From Euwallacea fornicatus (lineage: Eukaryota > Arthropoda > Insecta > Coleoptera > Curculionidae): DNA of 64,000 bases. How positions within the stretch are numbered: the first letter of the stretch is position 1; every line of letters begins with the position of its first letter. The notes beneath the pieces are model-generated. The model was given only the letters and a program-made list of their open reading frames with translations. It did not search any database and was not told the DNA's origin. The DNA lies in assembly GCF_040115645.1 (NCBI RefSeq), contig NC_089573.1:310001-374000 (forward strand), read 5' to 3'. Made by a program: the position numbers and the translations under genes. Below, in pieces: positions 36,001-48,200 of this stretch.

Positions 36001-38342
36001 TGTAAAGCGTCGATTAAACCATTTTCTATTCATCATAAAAAATCTTCACATTAGATACCAAATGAATTTCTTCGAGACATGATTCAAGTTCAAATATGGA
36101 TGTGAGTCCATATTTAAGGTTTTTGTTCTTAACGATCACTCCTTATACTAAACACCAGCAATTAACACTCGGCCGTCACCATTATCACATTAATATATAA
36201 GGTAACGGAGGTGATGGGATTTTCCCCCAGAGTTCGGTTGTGGGTCGTAACCTGTAGAAATGTGATTGTTTTCTGGAAGTAATTCAGAACACTTTTCATG
36301 AATAATTAGACAATTTGAAAACACTTTGAGAGTAAGCTATTTTAAATTTACAATTGAATTTCCTACTAAATGGAAACTTTAAGTTTTCTTTTTTAATTTA
36401 ACCTGTTGAAACTGAAAATTTGCCCTCAAGTTTTTCCACTATAAAATTGTTTGTTTTTAAATTTTATTTAGGTATTCAAGAGCGTTTTGGCTTTTTAGAC
36501 AAAACACCGTAGACATTGAATACTCTCAAAAAGTGAGTTGAAATTTTTGACATTATCAACCTTTGGAATGGACACCTTTGAAATGTACATTTTTGATAAT
36601 AAATATAGGAATTGGGTCTTCATCAGTACACTGCAGTATTAGAACCGTAAGTTAGTAATAACAAACACTGAAAAATAAACATTTTCACTTTTGCTTCTCA
36701 TTACTTGAAGGACAACCTATGAATCAATCCCTATAATTTCGGGATGAAGGTCCGAGAACGTCTCAACTTTTAAACCTAGAAAATATACTGCGTGACATAG
36801 AAAAAAGAACAAGTATAGTGTTTAGTTTGGATATTTGCATGTGAATCGAATTAGGTAGCACATACGTGTTTAGGGTGTGTGGGGGGAACGTAATATTAAA
36901 ATAACAAAGACAGAGACATAACTTGCATGTCTTCGACACACTAAACTAACGAGTGGAAGTTGGTAATGGGAATGTATATGAGTTGAATAAAAATGATGGT
37001 ATGAACTTTTGTCATTAAATTGATTCTTTGTCACAATACTATAACACGATCAGAGGCGTGACAATATGTGGTGATGATTTCACTGTGTTCCGTATATCTA
37101 TAAACAGTTTTCGCGATATTGATATTTTTTTTCTGGTATTTAGTTCATAAATTAATACTTCTTCATTTCCTCATTCTTTTTCCTCCTTTGTTATGCCAGC
37201 TTCTTTATTTCAATCCAGAAATATCAGATTTTTGTGACGCCACTGGTCACATTTTATGTTAACCTTAATTTGATTTGACGCCTACGATTTACATATATGC
37301 CGCACATGCAAATATCCAAACTAAAAACTATAATTATTCTATATAAATGTCTTCTCACAGAGCCTCTGGATCTTACTTTCTCTGACTTCTCTCATGCCTA
37401 TTTGACAGAATTTCTTTATCCAACAATATTCCATATCTGTGTAAACTTATCGTGTCCCACATTAGTGCCATCTTGGCCCATACAACCAAATTTAACATTG
37501 AAGAGGACATCAAGGCGAATTTGGTCGTTAAGATAGTATCATACTTTTCCTACGGGCAGCTAAATATTTCAAGATATACATCATGAAAAATCCAGACGTT
37601 CTTTCGTAAATAAAGTTCTAGTTTATTGTACTTTTTACGGTTGTGAAATTTCGTCTTGGGAAACTTGTATTATTGAGGAAATAAAAACAGAGTGAACATC
37701 CCTTTTTAAATCTTAATGTGCAAGAGTGTCACAAGCTTGGACAAGAAAGTGTTGCTGCCCTGGGCTCCACACAAACTAAATTGAAGTCTGACGTTGCCCG
37801 AATGGAAAACGTATTATTTAACGTTCATTTGATTTAAATGTTTTTGGCCATTTTCGTCGAGCTTTCAGGGAGATATTTCTGGAATGGAAATCGCGAGATT
37901 TCTGGTAGACATCTTGTCATTAATAAAACTACATGAACAGTTGTATAATATTTGGCGCGCATTTACAAGTACCTATGAATTTTTTTGGAGATTTCCGTGT
38001 CCTTAGCACTTCAAGTAGTGGAGTCGCACCTAACTTAAAGGAGTCGTCTGAAGGAAGACCCTATATAGCATTGAATATAAACCATCCCTGTTTAAACTCC
38101 CGGGAGTAATTTTGCTAAGTGATAAGTTGAAACGTTTTAAATGTGTGGGACAGTTGCTGAATTTCACCCTAAAATTATATGCGCCTAGCAGCAATAAAAC
38201 TTCTAGAGTGAAATTAAGATTTACACGTCTTATCGTTCATTCTAACTACGCCTTAAAGTTATAATATTTTCCCTGTTAAAGTTTGTTTCTTGCATTAAAC
38301 AATCTTTTATCTGTCGCAATAACTTTGTCTTTTGCTTTTCAG
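33061..38342. other. Intron sequence, nothing identified
   Basis: AT-rich sequence with short open frames of no family. It ends with the acceptor tttgcttttcag of the next small exon. Confidence 0.45.
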
Positions 38343-38381
38343 ATCCGGAAAATTACTGGAATCATCAAGGGCATGAATATG
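38343..38381 (+). CDS. 39-nt coding exon C
   Basis: The exon lies between tttgcttttcag and gtgagt. It enters and leaves in phase 1, so it joins exon A without a frame change: G plus AT gives Asp, then PENYWNHQGHEY, then G plus the next exon. The aromatic, Asn/Gly-rich peptide continues the extracellular part. Length equals exon A. Support is splice consensus, phase and absence of stops; conservation cannot be tested here. Confidence 0.65.
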
Positions 38382-39187
38382 GTGAGTTAACCAATTGTTT
38401 ATTAGAGTAATAAATCCCCTCAAAAGGCTAAAACAAGTTCAAACTTCAGTCCCCTGTTAAACTTGATAATGATCCGAATTTTGTCTTAAGTCTTAATTGG
38501 TGTTTTACTTTATTCACTTAGCTTTATACCTGAAGTTGCGAAAAGTTCATGGCGACAATATAAAGTCATTGTTAAGTCCATTTTCAAATGGTATTTCAAC
38601 CAAAACGATTTTCATAATCAAATTTGAGCGAAATGATAAATTACAAACTTTTATTAGCGGGGTAATGATTCATTTCAGACTCAAATGTTTTCGTAACTGG
38701 AAAACATCATGAAACAATTAGCAAGCAAGTGATTGATTCTGGCACTTCGTGCATAGTCCATATTGCAAACGAGTGTCATCAATCGACTATCATTAAAAAT
38801 ATTCCATGTTGAATGTGAAAACGGTTGTTAGATTTGAATTAAACATTTGTCGGTAATTCGTTCGGAAAACTGTTGGAATGTCTACTAAAATCAAATAAAT
38901 ATTTCTGCCGGTACACGTAAAAGAAAAGTTTTAATAGTGAAGTTCGAATTTCACAATCCATCTCTCGAAGTCAATCTATTAACTAAATAGGTCAAATTAT
39001 ATTGAAGTTTGTTATATGTACAGTCGTATTAAAAAAGAAATACTTTCTTCGGTGGCAGCCAAATTACTTCCGAAAATGTATTGGCTGTGAGAACTTTTTC
39101 CTTCTGTCGAAAATAGAAATTACTTTTGAAAGAAAACTTCCTGGAAAACAGGCTTACTTTTCCGTTGAGCTTCCAAATTGTCTCTCT
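38382..39187. other. Intron sequence, nothing identified
   Basis: Start of the 11.9-kb intron between exon C and the 15-nt exon. No coding or repeat signal was named. Confidence 0.45.
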
Positions 39188-39269
39188 CAAGTATAAATCG
39201 GCGTAATGAAGTTAGGCAACGTTGTTTGGCATTGTAATGGCTCCAATTAGAATTTTTAAACGTTGTCTT
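39188..39269 (+). repeat. Dispersed repeat, copy 1
   Basis: About 69 of 82 bases match the reverse complement of 45407-45488 by hand alignment, without gaps. The similarity may extend to about 39130 on the left. No coding is seen. Confidence 0.75.
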
Positions 39270-39420
39270 CTTTTCCCAACCCGCTTCAAAATTTAGATTT
39301 TCAAACTTAATTTCCCTGTTTCGGCTAATCTTTTTTATTGTCAATTAGCGAAATTTGTTCGCCGAGTTTCGACTTTAAAAATATGGTTGAAATTTTAGTG
39401 AAGGGCCCCTCCAGGACCAA

Positions 39421-39489
39421 GCAAATCCTAAAAAAGTGCCACATTAGAGCGATACGTTTCCCAATGTCCGCTCGAACAATATTTCATGA
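39421..39489 (+). repeat. Direct repeat, copy 1
   Basis: It shares CTAAAAAAGTGCCACATTAG and a second block ATATTTCAT with 41750-41817 in the same orientation, 2.33 kb away. Sequence outside this 70-bp block does not obviously match. Confidence 0.55.
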
Positions 39490-41749
39490 TGTGTGCTGGA
39501 CATGAATGTGGATCACAATTACTCTAAATTTTTGCGTTCACATACTTTAAAAAATAATTAAAAATAGCTGAAAATATGTATACTCGTAGCTGAGGAGATA
39601 ACTAGATAAAAGAAATATGTCCGCTCCGGAATAAAAAATAAAATTACGCGTTTTTTTATCTCCTTTCTGAAAAAAACCTGATGGCACCAATATTAAGCGA
39701 TCAGTTTTCATATGGGAGTACACTGTTTAAAGCAAATTTTCTTCAGACTGGATAAGTTTTTCGCGGCCCCGGAAAAATTTTTATGTACCTGTTTGATGTT
39801 CGCCTTTTCAGTTGTAGTGAATGTCCCCAATTCATATGTTTTCAGGAATTTTGTTGATCGATATATTTTCAAATTCCAGTAGGTGCATAAGTCTTCTGAG
39901 TTTGCCGTAACTCAACGAAAACTTAAAGCTTTTATTCCTGTTAAGCCTTTTTGATACTCCTCCTGAAAGTGGTTAACCACGGGGTACAGAAAGGCATTGC
40001 GAATGTCTAGAGCTGCTTTTATCTAACTTAATATTTTGAAAAGTTATTATTTCGTTTTCGAACGTTATTCTTAAATAACGGTAACTACTCATCCCTAAGG
40101 GGCCCTACAAAGGTACATGAAAATTTTATCAATTTTCCTGAAAAACTCGAAAGTGAGATCAGAGCATTTTTTAAATTTTATCCGAAAATTGGCGGAGCAA
40201 TACGTAATGGATCAAATGAATCGCCTCGATCAACTTTTATAAGTATTCAGAGTGTTAATACCTTTATTAGTTCTCGGAATTGGAGGTCATTTTGGTATCT
40301 AGTTATTTTGATTACTTCGAGAGTGCTCTAAAATGAAGGTGTATTAAAAGGAATTTACAGTACTCCGGAATCTCAATTCAGTTATCCATGATAAATATAG
40401 AATCAAAATCAACGAACGTACGCGAAAAGCAGAACCTCAAATATTTAGATATTTTATTGAAAATGATCAAAGAAAGAAGCGCCTATTTTTGCAAACTTTG
40501 ATATCTCGAAAATTTGTGAATCAATTGATATAAAGGAATAAATCAAAATTTTAGAAGTAACTTTAAAATAAGGGTTCAAAAAATTCATTTTCGTACTTCT
40601 AAACTCTCTTAATTAAGCTAATTAGTATCAACATAGTACCTAAATCGGCCAGAAGAAGCGAGAAATAGAGCACCGCAAAAATTTTGAAAATTTGTCTAAA
40701 CATTTTGCATGAGCTGAATTTTCGTTTGGTGACCGTGGGAACCTTAAAAAAATTCTCCAAATTTTCGTTGCATCAATAAAACTTATGAGTGTTGATCTTC
40801 TATGATCTTTCAAATGTTAAGGTTCATATTAATCAAGAATAAAATTTCCCGAAATTTTGGAATATCAATAAACGTAATGAGGTATTTGTTAACTAAATTT
40901 AACATAAACTTGTAGTGTAAGTGAAAAAAAGTTACGGAGTTCGATTAATAATTGCGTTATACAATTATTTTAACACTATTGAAAAGTTTTATCTGTGGAA
41001 TTTTAGCTAACCGCTGTCTAATCGCTTCGGCCTAATGAACCGGACCGATTATTTCGACCAAACATAACTTTTTGTGCTCGAATTTAAGCCAATTTCACTA
41101 AGCTTGTTAAAGTTTTTCATTTTTAGGGCATTGAATTTATTTAAAAACGAAAACTTAAGATACCTTTAAGTGGTCGATATTGAGTTGGCATTTTATTTCA
41201 TCAGAAGTATTTTAGTTAACATGGAGTTATTAGGGCACTCGTGTTCACATGAAAAATAAATGGTGTTGCCCCAACTTTAGTTGGTTAAAGTCATTAAAAA
41301 ATGAAAATATCAGATACCTTTTAATGATTTATGCTAGATTTGGGATTTGTGACTAAAGTAATCTATTTTTCTTACTTCCTTTAGAAGGAACTAATTTTTC
41401 AAAAATGGGACCATGTACAACAAATTTCAAGCACTATAAAATATAATTCAGAAATAGATTAAGGGTTAATGACAAATGGTAAAACATTGTACAATTTGTA
41501 CTCGATGAGTATAGAATTTTTATGCTAATTCATGACTCAATTTGCACATTAGCTTGAAGAAATGTCGTTCTTCATAAAAATTCACATTTCCCAAAAATTT
41601 CAAAAATTATTTATTCACTAAGAATATCATCTATTGCCATATCTTTTCTCCAGTTCCTGCAGTATAATCTTGGGAATTAATCCCAGCCCTTAAATTCACA
41701 CATTCCACATCCGTCTCTGATATGTTGGAAATATAAATAGGGGGTGAGA
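39490..41749. other. Intron sequence between two direct repeats
   Basis: AT-rich sequence with no coding signal. The 2.26-kb segment is bounded by a pair of 70-bp direct repeats. Confidence 0.4.
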
Positions 41750-41817
41750 CAAATTCTAAAAAAGTGCTACATTAGGGTGTAATATTCCCTAAAGATCGCT
41801 TTAATGATATTTCATTG
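41750..41817 (+). repeat. Direct repeat, copy 2
   Basis: Partner of 39421-39489. It is diverged (CTAAAAAAGTGCTACATTAG). Confidence 0.55.
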
Positions 41818-41838
41818 GCGCAGTTCCCACAGGTGAGT
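41817..41838 (+). promoter_or_regulatory. Candidate recursive splice site
   Basis: Acceptor-like gcgcagttcccacag is joined directly to donor GTGAGT. It lies 3.4 kb into the 11.9-kb intron between exon C and the 15-nt exon. The pyrimidine tract is short. Confidence 0.25.
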
Positions 41839-44800
41839 GTAAAGCTTAACCGGTAAAACCTGTGATGGATGCTTAAAATCCTCACTGCTTGACCGGTTAC
41901 GAAAATAAATTAGTAACAATCTCAAGCTTCGTCTTCTGAAAATGTCCGACACTTAAGCCCAAAATGTCGTTCCGAGTGACCACGATCTAGAGAGGCCCAT
42001 TGCCCGGTCAAGCATTAGAATAACTCTCTTGGATCCCCTAGGAATAAACATAAGCGGTACCTATGTTGAATCTCCGACAATCTGGATATAAATTCCAAAT
42101 CTTTGTTAATCAACTTAGTCTCGTCTGTAATTTCCATCAAGTCTATTTTCACCGCAAATTTAGGTAAACGTTTAATAAAATATTTGCCTTGCTTGGAAAC
42201 TCTTGTGTTACGCCATTGCTCACTGAAGGAAGAAGAGAAGAGATATATAAACTCGGCTAGGTGTAAAGGTCTAATGGGTAGATTTGTCAAGAGGAAGCGA
42301 CATACTTGGGCGAACGCGAGAATTTCCATTTATTTCCTATTATAAGCTGATTTCTCACCGTACATTATGGTCATCTTTTTGAGAAATCACTTCACGTTTC
42401 CAAATCCCCTTATCTTGTTGCAGCTAAACGTTCAGAAAAAGGGCTTCGCCCTTCTCAAATCGCATATTGAATTCTTAAGAGTTTGATTTTGTCTGACGAT
42501 TTTAGACCGAACTTAACCATTATCGATTTCTAGCTTTTCCAGAAGAATCCCACCCTGCAGGATAAGATCCATCAACAAAGTTTCTTCGAATATTCTTTTG
42601 CAATAGACGTAATTCTTTAAGCGGCTTAAATACCTACCAGAAAATATTTAATTACTTTATATCAGAGCCGGTGTAAAGAACTTTTTGGCTTCTCCGAGGA
42701 TTTACGAAATTAATACGATCAGGAGTCCTTAAAATATTTAAAGCCTGCTTAGAACAAAGCTAATAGTACCCGCTTTGCGCTTCAAACTGCCCAACTTAAT
42801 CTCTTAAAAATATAGATTATTTAGCAGGGAACTACCGCCAAGTGTTTATCCTTTGAAGAATAGACCAAGTTATGTTTTTGTGAGTAAATGGAGTTGGCTA
42901 AATGGAAACAAGCGTATTAGTTAGCCCTGATAAGTGTTATGCCTTTTAGTTTTCGAATAATTCCTTCCTCTCACGAGTATCCATAAAATTATGTATACGG
43001 GCATGCTTCCTTTTAGAGTATTTGGACTCTTTATTAGATATCAGTACTGAAATAAAACAGGTTTATGTATCTAAAATTCTACAAAATTTTCCTTTTCGAA
43101 GTTTCAAAAAATGTGCATGTTCAATTGTTTTGGAATTAGATTTTGAAGATTGTTAGCTGCCAGCAGAGCTTATGTACATAGCTGTAGTCTACTATGGTCT
43201 AGATCGGGTTGAGATAAGCGATAAACAACATAATGCTGAAAGATTCCTAAGGGAGAAAATTCCCTACTTTTCGCAATTTGGATATGATAATTTTGATAAT
43301 TTTATTCGTAATTTTGAAAAACTGAAGTCCCTCGACTGAAACATTTACTATTGAATCCAAATCATCGATTTAGGTGAAAAACTGCTACGCCACTGTTTCT
43401 TCGGCAATCAAGTTAAAAATACTGCTATTTCTACCTAATACTCAACGGAGTATTGTCTACTCAATTTCGCAGGATATGTCCATTTGGATCGAGAGTCTAT
43501 TTGAGTTTTCACAATGTCTGCCCTTTAAGGACGTAGATGTGTGCCTTAAGATGCCCTCAAAGGCTAGTGTTTCTTTACCAGTCAAGATGATATTTTTACA
43601 ACGCATGAGGCGTTATTATCCCAGGAAGTAATTGGTGTATGAGGCCTAATCTGTTAGTTATAATTTTGAAAATTGTATGAAATTTAGTTTGAGATACCTT
43701 CAAATATGGACACACGTTTTCACCAGCACATTTGAAGACGTCATTGTTTATTTGTTGCAGTTAAAAGAAATCCGTTAGCATAAAAGGTCAATTTGGATGG
43801 TCACAAAATTCGCAGGGCAATATACGCCGAATTATATATTAAATGAATCGTCTCGATGTGCTCTATAAACTTACTCAAACGATTCTATTATACCTCCTTA
43901 AGTTTCCGAGAAACGCGCACACTTTGATATTTATTTTCGTGATTTTAGTAAGAAGTAGTAAGAGAGTAAGGGTGTCCCAAATTGCATTTCTAAAATTCTC
44001 GGCCATAATTGGGGTATTCAGGATCGATATTAATCTGAAATTTAATTGAAATTTTAATGAAGTATAACCGGAACTGATGCAGGTATATTAAATAATTTTT
44101 GAACAGCGCGAAAATGTCGGAAGAACAACAATCGTACTGTTCAACAGAAAAATGGAATAAAATTTTTATCGTACTCTGCAGAATGAACTGAATAATGTCT
44201 AATAGGTCGACGTCAAATGGGCAACAAAATATCACTCGAATTAACCATGTGAAACTGGCAAATGGGAGAAAATGAAAAGTCTTTAATCTTTGAACAAAAC
44301 GTTTTACAAATTAGGTCCCTTCGCTTGTTTCGGAGTTTTTCATAATTACAAGCTCTTGGATGAACAGATCTGCCGTTCCAAAAGGGATCTTGTTTCACAG
44401 AAAGATTCGGCTTAAAACTTTAATGCTGCTTCGACTTAATTGTAATTTGCTAAAATGCGAAGTATTTCTCCAGCATTTTCCCTCTTATGTTAATTCTATA
44501 CCCCTTAGCCACTTCGGCAATTACGAAATATGATTTTGCGAATTTATGTACATGTAGAATATTATTTATCAGGAAAGCGAAGCAGAATCAGTTCAATGGA
44601 TTGAATTATATCTGTTTTGGAAATGAGATTATACCTGCTTGGGAGTCTAATTATTACTGTTTGATATTATTCAGTAATTATTGTAACGATGCTGTGCACG
44701 CGATAGTTACAATTACGCTTCGATATTATTTATATCATTAAATTTCGATGGGCCTATTGAAACCATATTCTTTTCCGACAAAAATGTAATCTGTTATTAA

Positions 44801-45406
44801 TTAGTCGGTGCGTGGCTCAGGGAAGGCTAACTAACTTCTGACTCGTATATAGTTAACACATTTCAAACAAAAAGCTACTCGTTGTGCCCGAGCAACTCTT
44901 AACAAAACGTAAAACTTTTTACGAACATGGAACATTAATATTAATTATTTCCGACATACATTAAAATGCTTTATTTGTGCCATTTATATTGCCCTGGGGC
45001 TAAACTCTGTATAAAGTAATTAGAACGATTAATATTGCTCATAGAATTTTTTGATTAGTTCATAATCAGAAATGGGAAAAATGTTAGATAAATCATTGCG
45101 AAGCTGTTTTTGATGACTTGGCCAAGTATGCCAGAACATATTATGCCCATTTAAACGCTGACAAAAGTAATTTTGTCACATAATTAGATGAAATTTGTCA
45201 GGCTTTTTTCCACCTCCGGATATTCCCCTCAAGCTCGGTTTGCTCACTTGGTTTTCCCCATTTGCCAAATTGTCACGTTTATTAAAATTGGAAAATACAT
45301 TCTTTTTACTCTCCTCAAGGAAACATTCGGTGCAACGCGCAGAAGGAGAATTGACCAATCAATTGTCTCGGATGTTTTAATTTTCGATCTCTATTAAAAA
45401 ACCAGG
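41839..45406. other. Intron sequence, nothing firmly identified
   Basis: The longest open frame (42015-42329, minus, 104 codons) has a vague look of a retrotransposon C-terminal part, but no motif convinced me. Confidence 0.35.
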
Positions 45407-45488
45407 AGGACAACGCCTGGAAATTCTAATTGGAGACATTACAAAGCCAGGCAACGTTTCCTAAGTTCATTACGTCGATTTATATTTG
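45407..45488 (-). repeat. Dispersed repeat, copy 2 (inverted)
   Basis: Inverted partner of 39188-39269, about 84 percent identical over 82 bp. Within one intron transcript the two copies could pair. Confidence 0.75.
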
Positions 45489-47549
45489 AGAACGAATGCA
45501 GAGTCCAAATGGCAAAAGTAACGCTCGCTAAAAACTTTTTTCTTCGGAAACTTATTTTCGGGAATGCTCAACAGAAAACTCATGGACGATATATTGTCCC
45601 AAGTTTAGACTGAAGTAATTGTTAAAATACTTAGAGTTTTTTAAAGTCGCTCCCTTGAAAAGGCAGCTATCTTCTGCACTCGTATTGTTATATTAAAAAA
45701 TAACAACCATAACAATTTCACACAATTTCCTCCCATTGAATAACTCTCCCCAAAAAATTACTTTTCCTAGCATGTATCCGATATAAATCTGTGCTATCAT
45801 TGTACGGCTAGATTCTCAGTTTCCAGGCGGAGGTTTCCCATTTATTTTGTATATCATGTTCTACATATTAATATATTTCAACGCAATATGTCGTTGTGGT
45901 TTGCGAACGAACCCCTGCGTCGGGCTTTTAATAAACAGAAAAAATGGTACAATTTTCCTTTTATACCCGCCTTCGTTCCCTAAAAAACCGTTTTCCCAGC
46001 TCGTGTATTTTCCATGCGACCACCCCGCGTATTTAAAGGTGATTTTCTTCAGTCACGTAGCGCCTATAACTTGAGTTCTTATTCTATTTACTTTTGTCTG
46101 AAAGTGGGATTGATATATTCATTATTTACGTGATATGTAACTAAGCCATTGTGGCGGAAACATACGGCAAAATAGTAATAAAAGTCGGAAGAGCTGACTC
46201 AGCAAAATCACTGACTTCTGCAGCAAGCGTATCTGCCGACCTCAAACTGGACGTTACAATATTTCAAACTTATCTCATATATCTAAATTTTTACAATTTG
46301 AATAATGTTCGGGTTTTAGAACGTTAAACTTATAGCATTTTACACACATAAAGATTCCTGCGCATGCGTCGTCCATTTAATGTCCTAAAATTTTATATAC
46401 TTGAATAGTTACTGCTACTTATACGAATCGTTTACGTGATAGTACATTAAAAATTGGGGAGAGGCTGAATCTGTGAATGATTTTCTTAAGAAAAAAAGTG
46501 AATATGGACGAGGGTCCATTTTCGTTTTCTGTCTGAAGTACAAGGTGATAAAAGTTTGTTTTAAATTTTGTCCCTGATAAATCCATTCCGGCATTAAGTA
46601 TTTTTATCAAAATTGTAAAGTGTAAAATAGGTGTATGGACACATTTTGTACGGGAACAATAATGTTTTCAATTTCACCGGTAGCGTTCCACTGATGCAAA
46701 CCTGAACATTATAAACCAAAAATATGATAGGCCACTGTTTTTTTCTAAATAAAAATAACTTTGTGAATGGATATTAATTAACAGGAATCAAACTCGGAAA
46801 TTTTTGTTGATAATTCGAATAACCAGTTGTCCACGGGACGAAATTTTCAACACAATCCAACGGTTTATTGAAAGTGTCCACTAAAAGTCAGTTGATTTGT
46901 TCGCATTATTTATGGATAAACGTGATGAACTATGATTTCAATTAATGCCTCACACGCGTTAATTGAGTGACATAAAAAAACAATTTGCTTTATACTCTTG
47001 GCTGTGTACCAAAATTTAGTGTGAATTAGTTGCTCTGTACCGAAGCTATCAATAGTAAGCTCTCAAAATAACAATCAAACCATCTGTTTTATCTGCGATT
47101 TTTGGTCTATTTATAATGTTTGGTAAAATTTCCTAATTTTCTTACTGATGCGAAACCGTTATTTTATTAATAATTTCAGGTTACTGCTTTACCGGTATTA
47201 TTGGTAAAGCTTCTTCATAGGTTTGCAAGTTCAGGTACAATTATTTGAGACATTATAAAATTCGATGTTTGCAAGTTGCAGCCAGTTAAATATGACAAAG
47301 TTGGCATAATTAATGTAAATTAAAAAATATAATACCACTCTTCCAAAAAATACACCATTTCCTGAATTTGTAGGATCAAAGATCTTCAAAATTGAGGAGT
47401 TGACATTAAAGGATAAACCGTAATATCAAATAGTTTGGTGTAGCTTTACTTGGAGGTGATGAGGAATTAACTATCTTTTCTGGCCAATATTTTTGTGGCA
47501 TGCAATTCCTTTTGACCCAAATTTGAGAAACAACGAAAGTAAATTTAAT
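45489..47549. other. Intron sequence, nothing identified
   Basis: AT-rich sequence with only short unassigned open frames. Confidence 0.4.
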
Positions 47550-48200
47550 ATGTTCCAGGTTTTTCTCTAAAGGAACGAAAAATCAATTTCAATTTTTAAA
47601 TTCAAATTGTTGAACATTTTTGGTATTCTGATAAAAGGATTCACTGTCTTTTCTGAGCTTTTTGCTAACTTGAAATAAGAGAAAAATCACCGTTTTTAAT
47701 TGAATATTTAATAGCCCTTTCAGGTGTCAGAAACGAGCTACATCACAATCATCGTCTAAATTTTCTATATTACTAAATCAAGAATAGAAAGTAGGCATGA
47801 TGGATCTAGGATCATTCTGGGAGGGAGTAACAAATCGAAGCGTTTTAAAGAAAAGCGCAATTTTTGCGTAGAGCATTGAAATTGATTCTCACAAAATTCT
47901 TAAAATCTGGATACTAAAAAGATGATCTAATGATTTACGAAGAACGTTGTTGTTTGTAAAGGAACGGAATGTTCGAACGTTTTTCGGAAAAAATCACTGT
48001 TTTCGTGTCGAGCTTTCAAATTGAACTCGAAAGTTCAAAGCATTCTCTGTAAAAGGGCAAGAAAGCGAACTTGAGAAAATCAACGTCGTTCTGCACTGCT
48101 TTTAACTTTTTGAACATTCCGTACAAATTCAGAAAAAAAATACGTCACTGTTTCATCTTGAATTTGAAAGCTCTAGGAATTGTCCCAAAAATTGAAGACT
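47550..48200. repeat. Degenerate tandem array, unit about 110-165 bp
   Basis: A phrase like GAAAAATCACTGTTTT followed by a TTCAAATTGAA-like tail recurs near 47572, 47683, 47847, 47987 and 48131. Copies are strongly diverged, so the boundaries are approximate. Confidence 0.4.

Noticed and set aside
42015..42329. 104-codon minus-strand frame that faintly resembles a LINE C-terminal region
   Set aside because: No diagnostic Cys/His or RNase H motif, and an opposite-strand frame of 80 codons overlaps. The likeness is too vague.
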